A DNA stretch of 23,875 nt from Pelargonium nanum. Its lineage: Eukaryota > Streptophyta > Magnoliopsida > Geraniales > Geraniaceae. Below, one piece after another: positions 1-11,000 of the stretch. Position numbers and translations under genes: made by a program. The notes beneath the pieces are model-generated. The model had not been told where the DNA came from, searched no databases, and worked only from the letters and a program-made list of their open reading frames with translations. The first letter of the stretch is position 1, and every line of letters starts with the position of its first letter. The DNA is taken from assembly GCA_036897485.1 (NCBI GenBank), contig JAYMTF010001365.1:1-23875 (forward strand), in the 5' to 3' direction.

Positions 1-974
1 CTCTCCTAAGAAACCTTCTTGGTCCTGCTCCTCTTTCAAGATCATCATTGATTGATGTCAAGTTCATTGTCTTCTCTGCAGCTTCCCTTCTTCTCAGCTT
101 CTTCCGACTTTGCAAAGCTGCAAATGCAATAACTCCCCCAGCTATCAGAACAAATGCTGCAATTGGTAAACCTATTATGAACCATTTGTTCTTTGTTGTC
201 TCTCCATTGCTTTCCTCTATATCCAAATTTGAACTGAAGTCCCAAGATTGAATCACATGTTTCTCAACACCAGCACCTGTGGCAGCTGAAAAACCAACCA
301 TGACAAACTCAGGCAACACCTTGGTGAGGTCAACTTGTAAGGAAATGTTAGACTTCTCTTGAGCACTAGATGTGAGCTTATATGCCCAAGAAACAGTCAA
401 ATTCTTGGTTGAAGCATTGTAAGCAATCCAAGCATCACCTTGATCTGCATTTTGCAAACTTGCATTCCATGGGGTTGAGACAGATGAAGTGAGTGAATTT
501 ACATTGATACCAACATGCTTATATGGAGGATCATATGCTGACAACAGAGTCAAACTCAACAGAAACAATCTTGTTTTGAGGCGATTTGGCTGTTGTGGTG
601 TTAAACAAGCCAAGAAATTGACCAGCTGAGTTGGGTACGATTTGGGATTGGACAGGAACAAGAAAGAAGCAAAACCCATCTCCATAATTTGCTCGACCAT
701 CAGCATCTATCTGAAAAGAGAAATGGGTGTTGAAATCTGTGAGCTTTCCGGAGTTAGAATCCCATATCCTGACCTTGTTTGCATACATTGCCCAACCTTG
801 TCTAGTATGCATGTCCACTCTGTTTAATTCAATGGCTCCAGCAGAATTTGGCACTGCATCTCCCTGATAGATTATGTCAGGATCATCTGAGTCGAATCGG
901 GTTTTTCGGAAGCCGATAGAATCAGCAAATGGGAAGATGAAGATGAATGTGAGGAAGGAGGGAGAGAAGAACAT
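1..974 (-). pseudogene. L-type lectin receptor kinase, 5' part, frame-broken (partial at left edge)
   Basis: Plasma-membrane receptor kinases of this family have an outer legume-lectin domain, one membrane helix and an inner Ser/Thr kinase. From 974 downward I read a signal peptide (residues 1 to about 19), then lectin motifs DDPDIIYQGDAVP, GKLTDF, HFSFQIDADGR and GDGFCFFLVP, ending at VEFDSVVSI and a stop at 531-533. The next frame continues without stops to position 1: SAYDPPYKHVGINVNS, TPWNASLQN, NLTVSWAYKL, LTKVLPEFVMVGFSAATG, IQSWDFSS, a membrane helix (IIGLPIAAFVLIAGGVIAFA, about 121-178), a basic stop-transfer stretch, and the ERGAGPRRF lead-in to the kinase. The wording is closest to LecRK clade IX as I know it. 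The break near 539-545 is a net shift of +1 (or -2, -5) inside the metal-binding EFD...WDPP loop. No run of identical bases lies there to explain a sequencing error simply. The kinase domain is outside the window, so real pseudogene and base error cannot be separated. Confidence 0.85.
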
Positions 975-2227
975 GGTGTGGTCAATGGATAGACCTTTGA
1001 TAATGAAACTGGTGCTTAGATCTCCTTTTAAGAGCTCCTCAAGACTATGCGTTGGAGTAGGTAGCCAAGGAACTTTCCAAGCAGTTTAATTTGAAGGCTG
1101 CTTCTTCAATTCCATGATAAAGTTTATCTTTTTAGCAATGGTGTAAATCTGAGATTCTGTTTCTTCACTAGTCTTACTTCACTAGTCTTGTTATACGTTA
1201 TTTAAGTTACATTTCATTACCAGCTGATGTGTCATTGAGTGACCACCAACAGAATATTCAAAGCCCATTGTTTCAAAATTGACAGCTCTGGTTTTGTAAT
1301 AGAACGGTCTATGACATCAGTTTCATGAGGTCATCTCTTTCTTCTTTATGAAGCTTCCCATCAACATTCAACCAATGTTTAAAAAGACGACACGGAGGCT
1401 CAGCCAGTCATGTCACCAGGTTAGATATATATACCCAAGTGAATTTGTGAGAGTGGAGCGACCCGCCGAGTCCAAGATTTTTAATAGGTGCCAACCCGAG
1501 ATTGCTCCGCCATGCTCTGCGCCGTGCATAGTGCAAACCTTTAGAAAAAGAAGAAAGTGATGGCAATTTTAAGTTAGATTGATTTCAATTTTGGGAGACT
1601 TCTTGTCTTTTTGAAATGAGGTTGACTCGTGAAGAGTGAATAAGATAAGAGAATAATTATAATGATTTAACAAAACATAAAGATGAAGTATTCTGCGGAG
1701 CGAGTACGAATCAGACAGTCCATTAGAAACAAGAGGACAAGTTTAGAAAGAGACATATGGCCTAATCTGGCGTGCCAGAACTGAAGAATTTTATTGATGG
1801 GAATGGAGGCAGCTGCAACAGAAGTGTACGTATAAGGTGCAAATTTTCCAACATGCGAGGACGAAGGCTTGGATATATGTCCAAATTTTCTGGTAATGAC
1901 AATGGTTATAAAATGAAATTATAAAGAAGTGATTGCACAAATGCTAGTTTCTTTCAACATGAAGAAACATAAAATTTGATTTATTCCATAATAATACTCC
2001 AAGGCAATATTGCCAGTACCTTTTAGGTACATACATATAGGTCTCAACAGAAAAGAAAGTAAAAACATAAAAGAAAGAAAAACTCATTCAGCAGCTCCAA
2101 CTTTAACTATGGTTATCATCAACCAAATAGCGTCCCATGCATATTTATTATCTTAATCTGCAAGTAAACAAATAAGGTTAATAAAAATGAGGAGATGGGA
2201 TGAGGAGTGAAAAATTAAGAAGGTAAA
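975..2227. other. Intergenic, no gene seen
   Basis: This stretch upstream of the lectin receptor gene must hold its promoter, but I see no clear TATA box at a convincing distance. The open frames here are short and unlike any family I know. I see no RNA gene or clear transposon end. Confidence 0.5.
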
Positions 2228-2590
2228 ATTTTAATTTGTTCATTGAACTTTTTCATGGAACTAATTTGGTCTTTAAAATTTATAAAACCTAAACTAGTCG
2301 TGAATTTTCAAATATGAATTCAAAATAGCTATTGTCGTTATTCTTATTCAATTATTTTGTTGATGTGACGAGTCATGTGCTGATCATATTAGTCATTTAA
2401 TACAATTGGATCATCACATCAACAAAATAATTGAATAAAAATATTTTTAAATATGTTTTAAATTCTACGTCAGATCACATAATTACAAAAAGAAATGACG
2501 AGAATTAACGACATTGACCATTTTGAATCCATATTTGAAAGTTTATGAGTAATTTAGGTTTAAAAAAAAGTTCATAAGCCAAATGAATAC
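2228..2590. repeat. Fold-back (inverted-repeat) element, MITE-like
   Basis: The two halves are reverse complements of each other. The core arms, 2344-2368 and 2414-2438, are a perfect 25-bp inverted repeat around a 45-bp loop. Further out, TTGTCGTTATTC (from 2333) pairs with GAATTAACGACA (about 2502-2513); the stretch about 2300-2326 (TGAATTTTCAAATATGAATT) pairs with about 2522-2552; and CCTAAACTAGT pairs with the TAATTTAGGTTT region near 2550-2562. The outer ends TTCATTGAACTTTTT (2239-2253) and AAAAAAAAGTTCATAAGCC (about 2562-2580) also pair. Each arm has an insertion the other lacks. This is the shape of a non-autonomous fold-back or MITE element. No coding capacity is present, and I could not find a target-site duplication, so the ends are approximate. 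Confidence 0.6.
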
Positions 2591-2709
2591 TGGTTGGGAC
2601 AACCAACACCCAATGGAACAAGCACTTTCATGTGCTTGGATCTACGAGATTTCAGGTTGGAGCCTCTCATCAGGTATTGGTATCGATCGCAGATAAAAAA
2701 AAAACAAAA

Positions 2710-3012
2710 TTACCAGTTGGGACAAGTGAGAGGAGCGAGGCTGCACTGGGAGGGAAGGCGGGAAGCAATCCTGACAGTGTTGCAGAGGCAATCAGCCTGC
2801 ACCGCTCCGAGCGCCGCACAACAGTCGGTGCTCGGGACGGTGTCCGGGGACGCTCCGGGCACCACGTATGGTGCGCATACGTTCAACCTGTTCATTTGGG
2901 TGTTGCAGCTGTTACTATCCGTTTGGGACATAACCATTTGGCTCTGGCTTGCCGCAACGGCTATCACCACCATTGATATCACCAACACCAACTTATAGTT
3001 CACATTTGCCAT
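2710..3012 (-). CDS. Lipid-transfer-like eight-cysteine protein (anther FIL1/A9 type)
   Basis: This 100-residue secreted protein has a hydrophobic signal peptide (about residues 1-22, LVLVISMVVIAVAA). The full eight-cysteine motif of the LTP / 2S albumin / protease-inhibitor superfamily follows: Cys36, Cys46, Cys64-Cys65, Cys75-x-Cys77, Cys90 and Cys97. The wording around it (NVCAPYVVPGA, DCCAALGAV, DCLCNTVRIASRLPSQC) is that of the stamen/tapetum FIL1/A9 group, whose members fold into four helices around a lipid-binding cavity. A role in pollen-wall or anther lipid delivery is inferred from the family only. The start is the first Met before the signal peptide. The stop follows directly after Trp100, at the sequence TG|GTAATT, which is also a good splice donor. 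An intron there with a few further residues is possible, since some LTP genes have one near the last cysteine. The gene is clearly more GC-rich than its surroundings. Confidence 0.88.
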   Translation of the reverse strand: MANVNYKLVLVISMVVIAVAASQSQMVMSQTDSNSCNTQMNRLNVCAPYVVPGASPDTVPSTDCCAALGAVQADCLCNTVRIASRLPSQCSLAPLTCPNW

Positions 3013-3083
3013 TGGATCGGATTGGATTGTTCTTCTTTACCTTGCCCTTTGCTTTTGTGTGTATAATGTGTCCTCTGCTTGCA

Positions 3084-3090
3084 TTTTATA
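3084..3090 (-). promoter_or_regulatory. TATA box of the lipid-transfer-like gene
   Basis: The minus strand reads TATAAAA here, about 72 bases before the start codon at 3012, a usual plant TATA-to-ATG distance with a short leader. Position and sequence only; no transcript evidence. Confidence 0.55.
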
Positions 3091-3099
3091 GCTACTTGA

Positions 3100-4170
3100 T
3101 CAACCTCAAAAGTGATAAAATAACTCATCTTTTCTCTTGCATGACCAACCTAATTACAACTTTTCTCTTTATTTTGGTCATCGTTAATTTTGTGTTGAGT
3201 TTAAAGATTGGTAAGTGGGTTCATATTGTTACCATTTTCATGTTATTGGATGATTTTTGTCACTTCAAATTATTTTTCCAATTTTTCTTATATATCCTCT
3301 ATTTTGGGCTTTATAGCATATTTTCAAACTTTTTTTGGCTTATGCTATAATAAAGCTTTATTTGGGAACGGTGATGAGAATTTGAGAGTACGTTTACCTA
3401 TAGAAAAACAACTCCTATTTAATGTTTTTGTTTCCATTTTCGATTTCTAATTTTCTGTTTTCAACGAAGAACTTGAAGAATCTTGAAAATGTGAGTAGTT
3501 GGAATATATTCTATTTAAAACAACGTAAAAAATATATATTTAAGTTTGAGAAATATAAACATCAATACATAACGAATACCCTGTTAGACTTTAAATGTAA
3601 AAATGAGTTGTGAATAAATGAGTTTTCTAGCATCAAAATTAGCAACTTATATTCATCAGTAAGATAAGGGAAAAATATTGGTGCATATTTTTGTTTCTTC
3701 AAAGTTCAAATTATCAATATTGCACCTAATGATTTTATAGGTCGGGGTGTGGTATGGAAGGCACCAGTAGTATTCCCTCAATCAGCAACAAATAGATAGT
3801 TTGTTTTTGAAGTGGTAAAGTTAGTCTACAAAGTTGTTGTGAGGCATTAAAATGGTGTTGCGTAAATTAGTTCCAGAGGAAGTAATGACTAATGACAATG
3901 TTTGGTGATGTTTATTAGGACAATGGATCATGCTTGTTTTCTTTCCACAATTTTCATTTTAGTAGTGGAGTCATTTTATTTTTTTATTTATTTAGCATCT
4001 TTCTTTTAAGTTGATGTTCTTGGTTTTACTCATGATTAAGTGCCCTTTTGGTCCTCATCGATAACACCGAGTTCTGAGGGAGGTTGCTTGGACTTAGGTT
4101 CATTTGGTTCTATTTGTATCATGATTTGAATATGTTTGAGAATATATACGTTGATTACTTGATTTTGTGG
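3100..4170. other. Intergenic, AT-rich, no gene seen
   Basis: Open frames in 2949-3613 are long only because the DNA is T-rich. They encode Phe/Leu-rich runs with no domain pattern. I see no RNA gene or defined repeat. The first few hundred bases presumably include the upstream region of the lipid-transfer-like gene. Confidence 0.5.
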
Positions 4171-4178
4171 GGAGATTA

Positions 4179-4750
4179 ATGAAAAGGTTGAGATTTGATG
4201 ATGCGAATGAATATTACGCCCATTTGGAGGCTACTGTTCAAAACGAAAAAGACGAATTTGTGGTCATGAAAGTGTGACCGGTGAGTTTTACGACGAGGCA
4301 TCCAACTTCCAGGCACCATGTCACATGCACACCTCTTCTTCGTCATCTTTCACCAAACATCGCGGGCAGGGCTCGTCTTATGTTTCAAGAGCTTTTATTG
4401 AACGAAACACGTCATTGTGGATCGTATGATGGTCATGTACGAGGTAGTCCTTTAGGAGCAACGAGGTTCTAGAGCCGATTTTGGACACTAGCTAGGATGA
4501 ATTGTTGAGGGCTGTTCATGACAATACGTTGGCCATCGAGAGGGAAAGATGAGCCCCGACTACAATCTCAACACGGTGTCCGTGAGATTATGTGTCATGA
4601 GTTACGCATGGAGGAGATAGACCGAATTGTTCGTTGTCTTCTACATAATGTGGAGGAGTTACAATTGGAGAATGCATTATTGAATAGCTGCACAGACGAT
4701 TGTTTAGTGTCTAACATTTCCTGTCGCCAACGGACGATCATTAAATTTAG
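4179..4750 (+). pseudogene. Degenerate coding fragment of unknown origin
   Basis: Balanced, hydrophilic reading frames run one after the other across frame shifts. From 4179 the frame reads MKRLRFDDANEYYAHLEATV and continues to a stop at 4274. A +1 frame then reads GEFYDEASNFQAPCHMH, a serine run and SRAFIERNTSLWIV to a stop near 4430. Further on, about 4590-4710 reads EEIDRIVRCLLHNVEELQLE, a charged stretch able to form a coiled coil. The base composition is less AT-rich than the flanks, as expected for former coding DNA, probably from a transposon or a dead gene. I do not recognise a family, and chance cannot be excluded. Confidence 0.25.
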
Positions 4751-4789
4751 GTCTATTTTTTTTGTATTCGAAATCATAATGTCATAAAT

Positions 4790-5192
4790 ATTAATTATTC
4801 AATTGAATTTGTATATTATTAATTGTATCAAAATTTAAATTCCAAAATATAACACTTCAAGTATGGTTGGATATGCCAGCACAATTTATGCTTAAAAATT
4901 AAAACTAAGCCTAATTCAAATCCGAACCAAAACTCGATTTGTCAACTCTACTCTGGACACTACTTGTGCGCATACGTTCGAATCGTTCATCTAGCTTTAT
5001 TTGAGTGCAAAATGACACCTCAATTCAGATTTCCAACCATAAAATTTGAAGATTTAAAAAAATTCCAATTTACATAATATATGGGTAAAATGGATATGAA
5101 AAGATAAAACAATTGGTCAAAAAAAGAGAAAATATTTGCTAGTAAAGAGAAAAAAAATGGAAGTGCTTTGATTATGAAGATGTAGTCGATGC
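4790..5192. other. Intergenic; probable 3' flank of the PMT gene
   Basis: The sequence is AT-rich with no coding frame that I can support. The right part should hold the 3' untranslated region and poly(A) site of the minus-strand methyltransferase gene, but I cannot fix the cleavage position. Confidence 0.45.
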
Positions 5193-8100
5193 CTATTGCT
5201 CTTTTTCTGCTGGAGCCGTCCAGTAAGACTTGACAGCAAACATAAGCTTCTCTCTCTGATGAGGACCATCTTCATGATCCACAATTCGACTCTCCCACTC
5301 CATTCCATCAATCACTCTCTTCACCTTCACCAATACATCTACATCATCTCTGAATATTACACTTCCTTCTGGCCTCAATATCCTATCCATCTCTAACAAT
5401 ATGTCCTCCATTTCACACCTGCACATAACACTACATTTTCAGAACATTTGTACCATATATTAACCTAAAATAGATTGATTTCAGTTTTAGATCAACCTGT
5501 CCTTGTAGAGGCTAAACACTGAATCAGCATGAATGAGGTCATAGGTTCTTGGATATGTAGACATTGCCTCACACCTGCAATGATGAGAGTGTATATATTA
5601 GACTCATTGTTACAAACACTGACCAAATCCAATGAAATTGACAAATTGTTTGTTTGATTACCAGTTCTGATATGTCCCGATCAATCCTCTCTCGTAAATG
5701 ACTCCAAGGGTGTTCACCTTGGCATCATTAGGAACCACATTCATTACCCAAAGAGGATCTTGGATCAGCGCAGCTGCGAATCCGCCCAAGTTTGCGTTCA
5801 TGTCAAGAAGGTTTCTGTACCTTCCACCGTTTCCTAGCTGACCGTTCACTCTTTTGTAGTAAGCAACTCTTTTTTTCCATAGCTCTGAATCTTTTTGGAA
5901 CATTTCAGCATTAACTCCTTCCATAGTTCCCATGCTAATCCTTGGTGGCACTGCATAGAGTCTCTCGGGCCATTTTGCCAATTGACCACCGGACACTTCT
6001 TCAATGTTGGACACCTCAGGCAAGTGCGTGAGACAAGTTTCCAAATTTGTGTACCTAAAACAAAAACAAAGGTTAAACACAAGGACAAAAAAAGTTGAAG
6101 AAGATAACTTGTTTGGCAAGGCACAAACCAGGCTCTATCAGGGTCCTGAGCAGGGCAAAAAGGAGGGTTTTGAGTGAGTTTTCGATTCGATTTACAGTTC
6201 AAATGGTTAAAGGGTTTTTGCCAGATAGCAATATTGCCTTTCTCCACCAACTTTTTCCAGCATAGGCTCTTAGCTACATTCTCAATTGTGGTCTGCTCGT
6301 TGTTCAAATCCTCTTTGGTTCTTTCCCATCCTCTGTAATGGCTCTTCCAGTTGATCGGTGGTCCGGAGAGAATCCAGTAACCACCGGGGCGAAGAACTCT
6401 ATCAACTTCAATCAAGTAAGCACCATCTAGTCCACAACATAGAAATATGTTACTATGTTAGTTTGTGAATTGTTGTGAAGACAATACATGATTTATTAAG
6501 TAGAGTTGGTACCATTTTGAGCCCAAGGAATGAGGCAGCGAGAGCAATGAGCCATGTCGAAGGCTCTGGAAGGGTAAGGGAGCCTCTTGGAGGCAATGAC
6601 TCCAATGAGAGCAGGAACACCTCTCTCCAGAGCAAATTGAACTTGTGCTTCATGTGTGTCTCTTGGTGCAAATGACATTGTCATTATGTTTCTTGATAGG
6701 AGGTATGCTCCCCAGCTAGCAACCTGCATATGCACAAATTTAATCATAAACTTTGATACCTCATAAGATAAATTAAATATTTATTTTTTCACAGAATTAC
6801 AAAAATATATATAATAATGAAAAAATAGTTAGAAATCCAGTATATATCTAGTAAAAATTAGTTCCTTACATAGAGAAAAAATGGACTAGACTTTCAGGTC
6901 CATCATGTAGAAACTTCGATCTAAAGCCAAAATACGAAATTTTTAATGGACTCTCAGGACACAACATAGGAGGTTGTTAGATTTGAGTTATGTGGTCATT
7001 AACAATATTCACTTGAATTTAAAAAATAAAAAAATCACTTGAAATGTATGATTGTTATTGGTAGTGATATAATACATTTTGGCCTTTAAAATGCATGAAT
7101 AGCCAATTATCCCTCTATGTTTTATAATTAAGAATACTTTTTCAAAGGTCAACTACTTACCTATTTTTTAAACTACTAATAAATACATATTTTTTTACTA
7201 GCTATATCAAATAGACGTTACAATAGGTACAAACAATGATATTTTCTTATACCGTTTATGTTTGACTTGTTTAAAGTTAAAGTTATTTTTAACATTTTCA
7301 AGAATTATATGTTCTATTTGCATTTTCGACGCAGAGTTACTTTTTGTTGATTTTTATAGTAAAAAAGTAATAACTTTTTCTTATTTTTGAGCACTGTTAC
7401 AAAATATATATAATATACAAAATTTTTAAATTGAAAAACATATAATTATAAAATTTAAGAATAGTATATGTCCAAGTTATTGCCAAATTCATTACGAAAA
7501 AACGAATAATAGCTACTAGGAAATATTCATAAACCGGAAAAAGGCGTGAACCAGCCAAGAACCCCAAAATAAGAAAGGCATCAAATCTCTTGAATTAATT
7601 CACATTTATGAATGTATCAATTTTGCCTATAAATTGTGAGATTCTTTGCCGAAAAAGAGTGCAAGATAAAAAAGACATAAAAAAAGCAATATTCAAATTT
7701 CCTAAAAACATTTAAAGAGGGTAACGGAAATGAAATTACCAACCAATTAATTAATTTTTATAAAATAAAAAAAATAGATGTAGAAACATTACCCCGCAGC
7801 CGGTATCAATGGCGGTTCTGATGGAGCCGTCCTTGAGATTGATGAGCTGTCCAATATCGTCAATATAGGCATCGGCGCCGTTGGGGAACATGGTGCCGCC
7901 GCCGGGAAATCTGAACCGATCACCCTCGAATCGTATCCAGTTCTGCACGGCCTTCTCGACCGTCAGTTCCTTGTGCGGAACATTGGCGTACCACACCAGA
8001 TCCCTGCTCCCCGGCCACGGGAACGGGTTTTTGTATCCGTACGGAGCCGGGACGCGGCACTTCACCATCTCACTCTTCTCCGGGCAGTGCCTCTCCCGGT

Positions 8101-8488
8101 AGATGAGCCTATCCCTCGGGTACTTGAGCGACCTCTTCGCGTCCTCGCACGGCGTGTACTCGCTGAAATTGGCGCCGCACGGCGGGTACTTCTTCACGAT
8201 CAGGCTGTTTCCGACGTCGCTCCCCGGCGATTCCTCGGCCGCGTGGTGGCTCGCGAAGTCGAGCGGTTTTGCTGTGGTTGCGGTGGCATTGGGGCAGGGG
8301 ATTTTGACGAGGAGTTCGTTGGTGGTGGTGGCGGGGAAGGTGGTGGTGGCGCCGCCGTGTTGCCAGAGGCCGAGGGAGTAGGAGAGGACGCAGAGGATGA
8401 GGACGGAGATGAAGGTGTAGAGGTTGTTCTTTTTCATGAATGCGAGGACGGTGGCGATGGGCTTGGAAGGTTTGGAGCCAGCAGCCAT
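5193..8488 (-). CDS. Putative pectin methyltransferase, PMT family (PMT15-like), complete
   Basis: This gene encodes a type II Golgi membrane protein of the plant PMT / QUA2 family, thought to methylate homogalacturonan with S-adenosylmethionine. I place six coding exons on the minus strand: 7793-8488, 6513-6723, 6129-6426, 5662-6054, 5497-5574 and 5193-5418. They join in frame through GT-AG introns to 633 residues, the usual family length. Features: a membrane helix at residues 23-42; the conserved [14 protein letters not shown] at 103-116; a first SAM-binding motif [16 protein letters not shown] from about 227, split by intron 1; [26 protein letters not shown]; a second Rossmann-like motif [15 protein letters not shown] at 484-498; and [15 protein letters not shown]. 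The start is the Met of MAAGSKP, just before the helix. An upstream in-frame Met at 8608 is rejected because it precedes the likely TATA box and adds a hydrophobic stretch. Exon 1 is very GC-rich against AT-rich introns; intron 1 is about 1.07 kb. Substrate is inferred from the family. Confidence 0.95.
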
Positions 8489-8558
8489 GGCTGAACTGAT
8501 AGATTTTTTTTTAAAAAAAAGATGAGAATTGGAGATGTAATGAAGAGTATGTAAAAGG

Positions 8559-8568
8559 TATATATATT
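8559..8568 (-). promoter_or_regulatory. TATA-like box of the PMT gene
   Basis: A TATATATAT run lies about 71 bases before the start codon at 8488 on the minus strand. Placement fits a plant core promoter with a short leader; no other element is claimed. Confidence 0.5.
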
Positions 8569-8639
8569 GGGGAAAGAGTGGGAGGTGTTTGGGTTGGTAT
8601 TTGAACAAAATTTGGTTGGATCAAGTGACTCATGCGGGG

Positions 8640-10988
8640 GATTGAGCGTGTTTACGTTGTGTACTGTACCTTTTTTTTGGCCAATAAAAAAAATGTAAAG
8701 AGGAGGGGTAATAGGGTGATTATATAATATTAAATAAATATTATTTGGTTATAACTCGAGTATTAATATTGCGCGTCTGACTTATAAACATCGGACATAA
8801 TAATCGCGTTGGTCACCTCGTTCGCACACCGCTTCGCAGATAGAAATTCTATAGAATTAAAGAATTGTGTTAAATCGTAATTACTCGACCTAAAAAATTT
8901 TATGAATCCATTTTTTGTAAAATATGGTATGTACATTTCTTGCAGAAGAAAATCGAATACATATTTTAGTAATTCAAATATTCAACTATGTGTCAATTTG
9001 TTGAGTTTTGTTCGTGAATTAATGGCTTAATGATGATTGGGTAAAAAACAATTTCTGTCATAGCAGTTTTATTTCCTATTATTAATCATTTAAAATCTTA
9101 ACATTTAGACACTTTCTAACGGAAAATAGACTTTATCAAATACAACCCTTTTAACTTTTCAGTAACTTTTACATTAGATAGAATGGTAACTGTCGGTCAA
9201 CTTTGGCTAATAAGACAAACACTTAAATAATAAATTTAAACAAAATTTGTTTAGAGATAGCGATATTTTAAGAACTCTCTGAATTATTTCCGGTCTAAAA
9301 AATTGTGTACAAGGTAATATATATCTCTTATCCATAATTATGGAAGGGGTAAATAGAATCTCATTGTCTATCTTAGTCGTACCCAATTTAATATATTTGT
9401 ATAATTATTTTTACATTAATTTTTTTATTAAATTTGATTTCTACGTGTTTTTTTATTTAGCATATGTCAAAACAATCTCAACGTGTTGGGTCATATAATA
9501 ACATTCACATTTACTTGAACGACACCTTGTTGAATCAATCTATTATAATAAAGTGTTATAATTTATTTGGTGCCTTTTTCCAAAATGTTAAATATCCATC
9601 ATTTTTTAGTAATTATAATAAATATTATTTGTTTGATTTACTTGTCCAAGTAATTCATACAAGCAAAAAATGGAGAATCCGATCTTTGTTGAAAATTCAT
9701 TTAAAAAAGAGGAGGTTGATGGTAATTTTGAATTCCATTAATTCCTAAATTTGTTTCAAAAACAGTCCCCCAAGTAATTGAAATTATTATTGGGACTTGG
9801 ATCTATCTGTATGGATGATATAAATGGTAAACCAAAAAATCCACTAAAAGTGATTAATAGATATTAGATAGGGATTAGGAGAGTGTATTTATGGTATTAC
9901 GGGGATTGTGAAGTCTGACTAGGAATTTTTGAATGGCTAATCTATGATTACGACTTTTAGGCAATCTGGATTTCACAGCTACCAACTTAATTGCTACTAC
10001 TCTATATATTATACCAATGTTTTCTATCTCTTAAAAATATTATCTTTCACAAAATAAGAAGAAAGAAACTGAATTAACTACTCACAACCAATTTAATGTG
10101 CATCACACCCCAATAAATAAATAAATAAATATATGTATATATTTTAATACTAAACATTTGTAATTGAGGTGATCATCCTCTGTTTTTAACACACATGAAT
10201 TTGTGAATTTGCTTTGGAGTTTATTTTGTGGTGCTCAAAATGCAAAAGTGAAAATGATAATCCAGCAAACAATATCTTTATCATCAAGATATTATAAAAG
10301 AAAGAATCAAATGTACATGTTCAATTAACTTTAGAATTTTATTTTAAGTAATTAACTTTAGAGTTTAGTTTGTAATTTCTACTCATTTTGTGCACATTTG
10401 AATTTCACCATAAATCTTAAAATAACTATTTGACATTACACGAACGATAATGCCTATTTTCTCATAGTTTTATTTTTTTCCGTATTGTAACGACTAACAA
10501 CTTATTACAAATGTAATAGGTGTACTAAAATTATATGAAATATTATTTTAGTATACTTTAAATGCATATCATAATAAAAAATGAGAACCATTATATTAAG
10601 ACATAATTTTGAAAAGATTAATTACAAGGGTTATTTGTACTTGTCACCAAAATCAATGACTTACCTTAAACTTTATTTTCCAATTTTGACTACCTTATAC
10701 TTTATTTCACCCACATAACTAAGTGATATTCCACTTGCCTAGCTAATGAGAGAGAAAGTGTAACTTCTCCACATTTTAATTTTACCAACAAGCAAAAGAC
10801 AAAAGTAGTGAACTATTCTAATACTATACCATGAATATAAATTCCGCAACATCATTGTATATATTGCATGGGAAATGTTAGTGTAAGCGCACAACTTAAT
10901 TTATACCACAAATAACGGGAGAACAACACGCTAACAATGAAAAAAGTGTAAGAAAACTAGATAAACGATTAAACATTATTCCTACAAT
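8640..10988. other. Long AT-rich intergenic stretch, no gene seen
   Basis: I find no supported gene, RNA gene or bounded mobile element in this 2.3 kb. A short AAAT microsatellite lies near 10114-10130. The 94-codon plus-strand frame at 9464-9748 is low-complexity Asn/Ile/Tyr/Lys-rich sequence expected from AT-rich DNA. Old unrecognised repeats are likely but cannot be bounded by eye. Confidence 0.5.
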
Positions 10989-11000
10989 TAAGTTTGTGCA
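10989..11000. repeat. Target-site duplication at the 3' (A-tail) end of the SINE
   Basis: TAAGTTTGTGCA; its partner, lacking one T, is at 11151-11161. Confidence 0.65.

Noticed and set aside
2594..2998. Plus-strand frames of 134 and 114 codons opposite the lipid-transfer-like gene
   Set aside because: They lie antisense to the eight-cysteine gene, use its GC-rich codons in mirror image and show no domain of their own.
2949..3450. Overlapping 133- and 80-codon Phe/Leu-rich frames that look like membrane proteins
   Set aside because: Phe, Leu and Ile runs arise from T-rich DNA. The two frames overlap in different phases and carry no motif.
7973..8494. 173-codon plus-strand frame rich in Gly, Glu, Val and Arg
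   Set aside because: It is the antisense shadow of the GC-rich first exon of the methyltransferase gene, whose own frame has clear family motifs.
8489..8608. Upstream in-frame Met extending the methyltransferase by 40 residues
   Set aside because: The extension is low-complexity, lies across the likely TATA box and would bury the normal N-terminal signal-anchor.
9464..9748. 94-codon plus-strand frame
   Set aside because: It is AT-driven low-complexity sequence (Asn, Ile, Tyr, Leu, Lys) in an AT-rich desert, with no recognisable domain.
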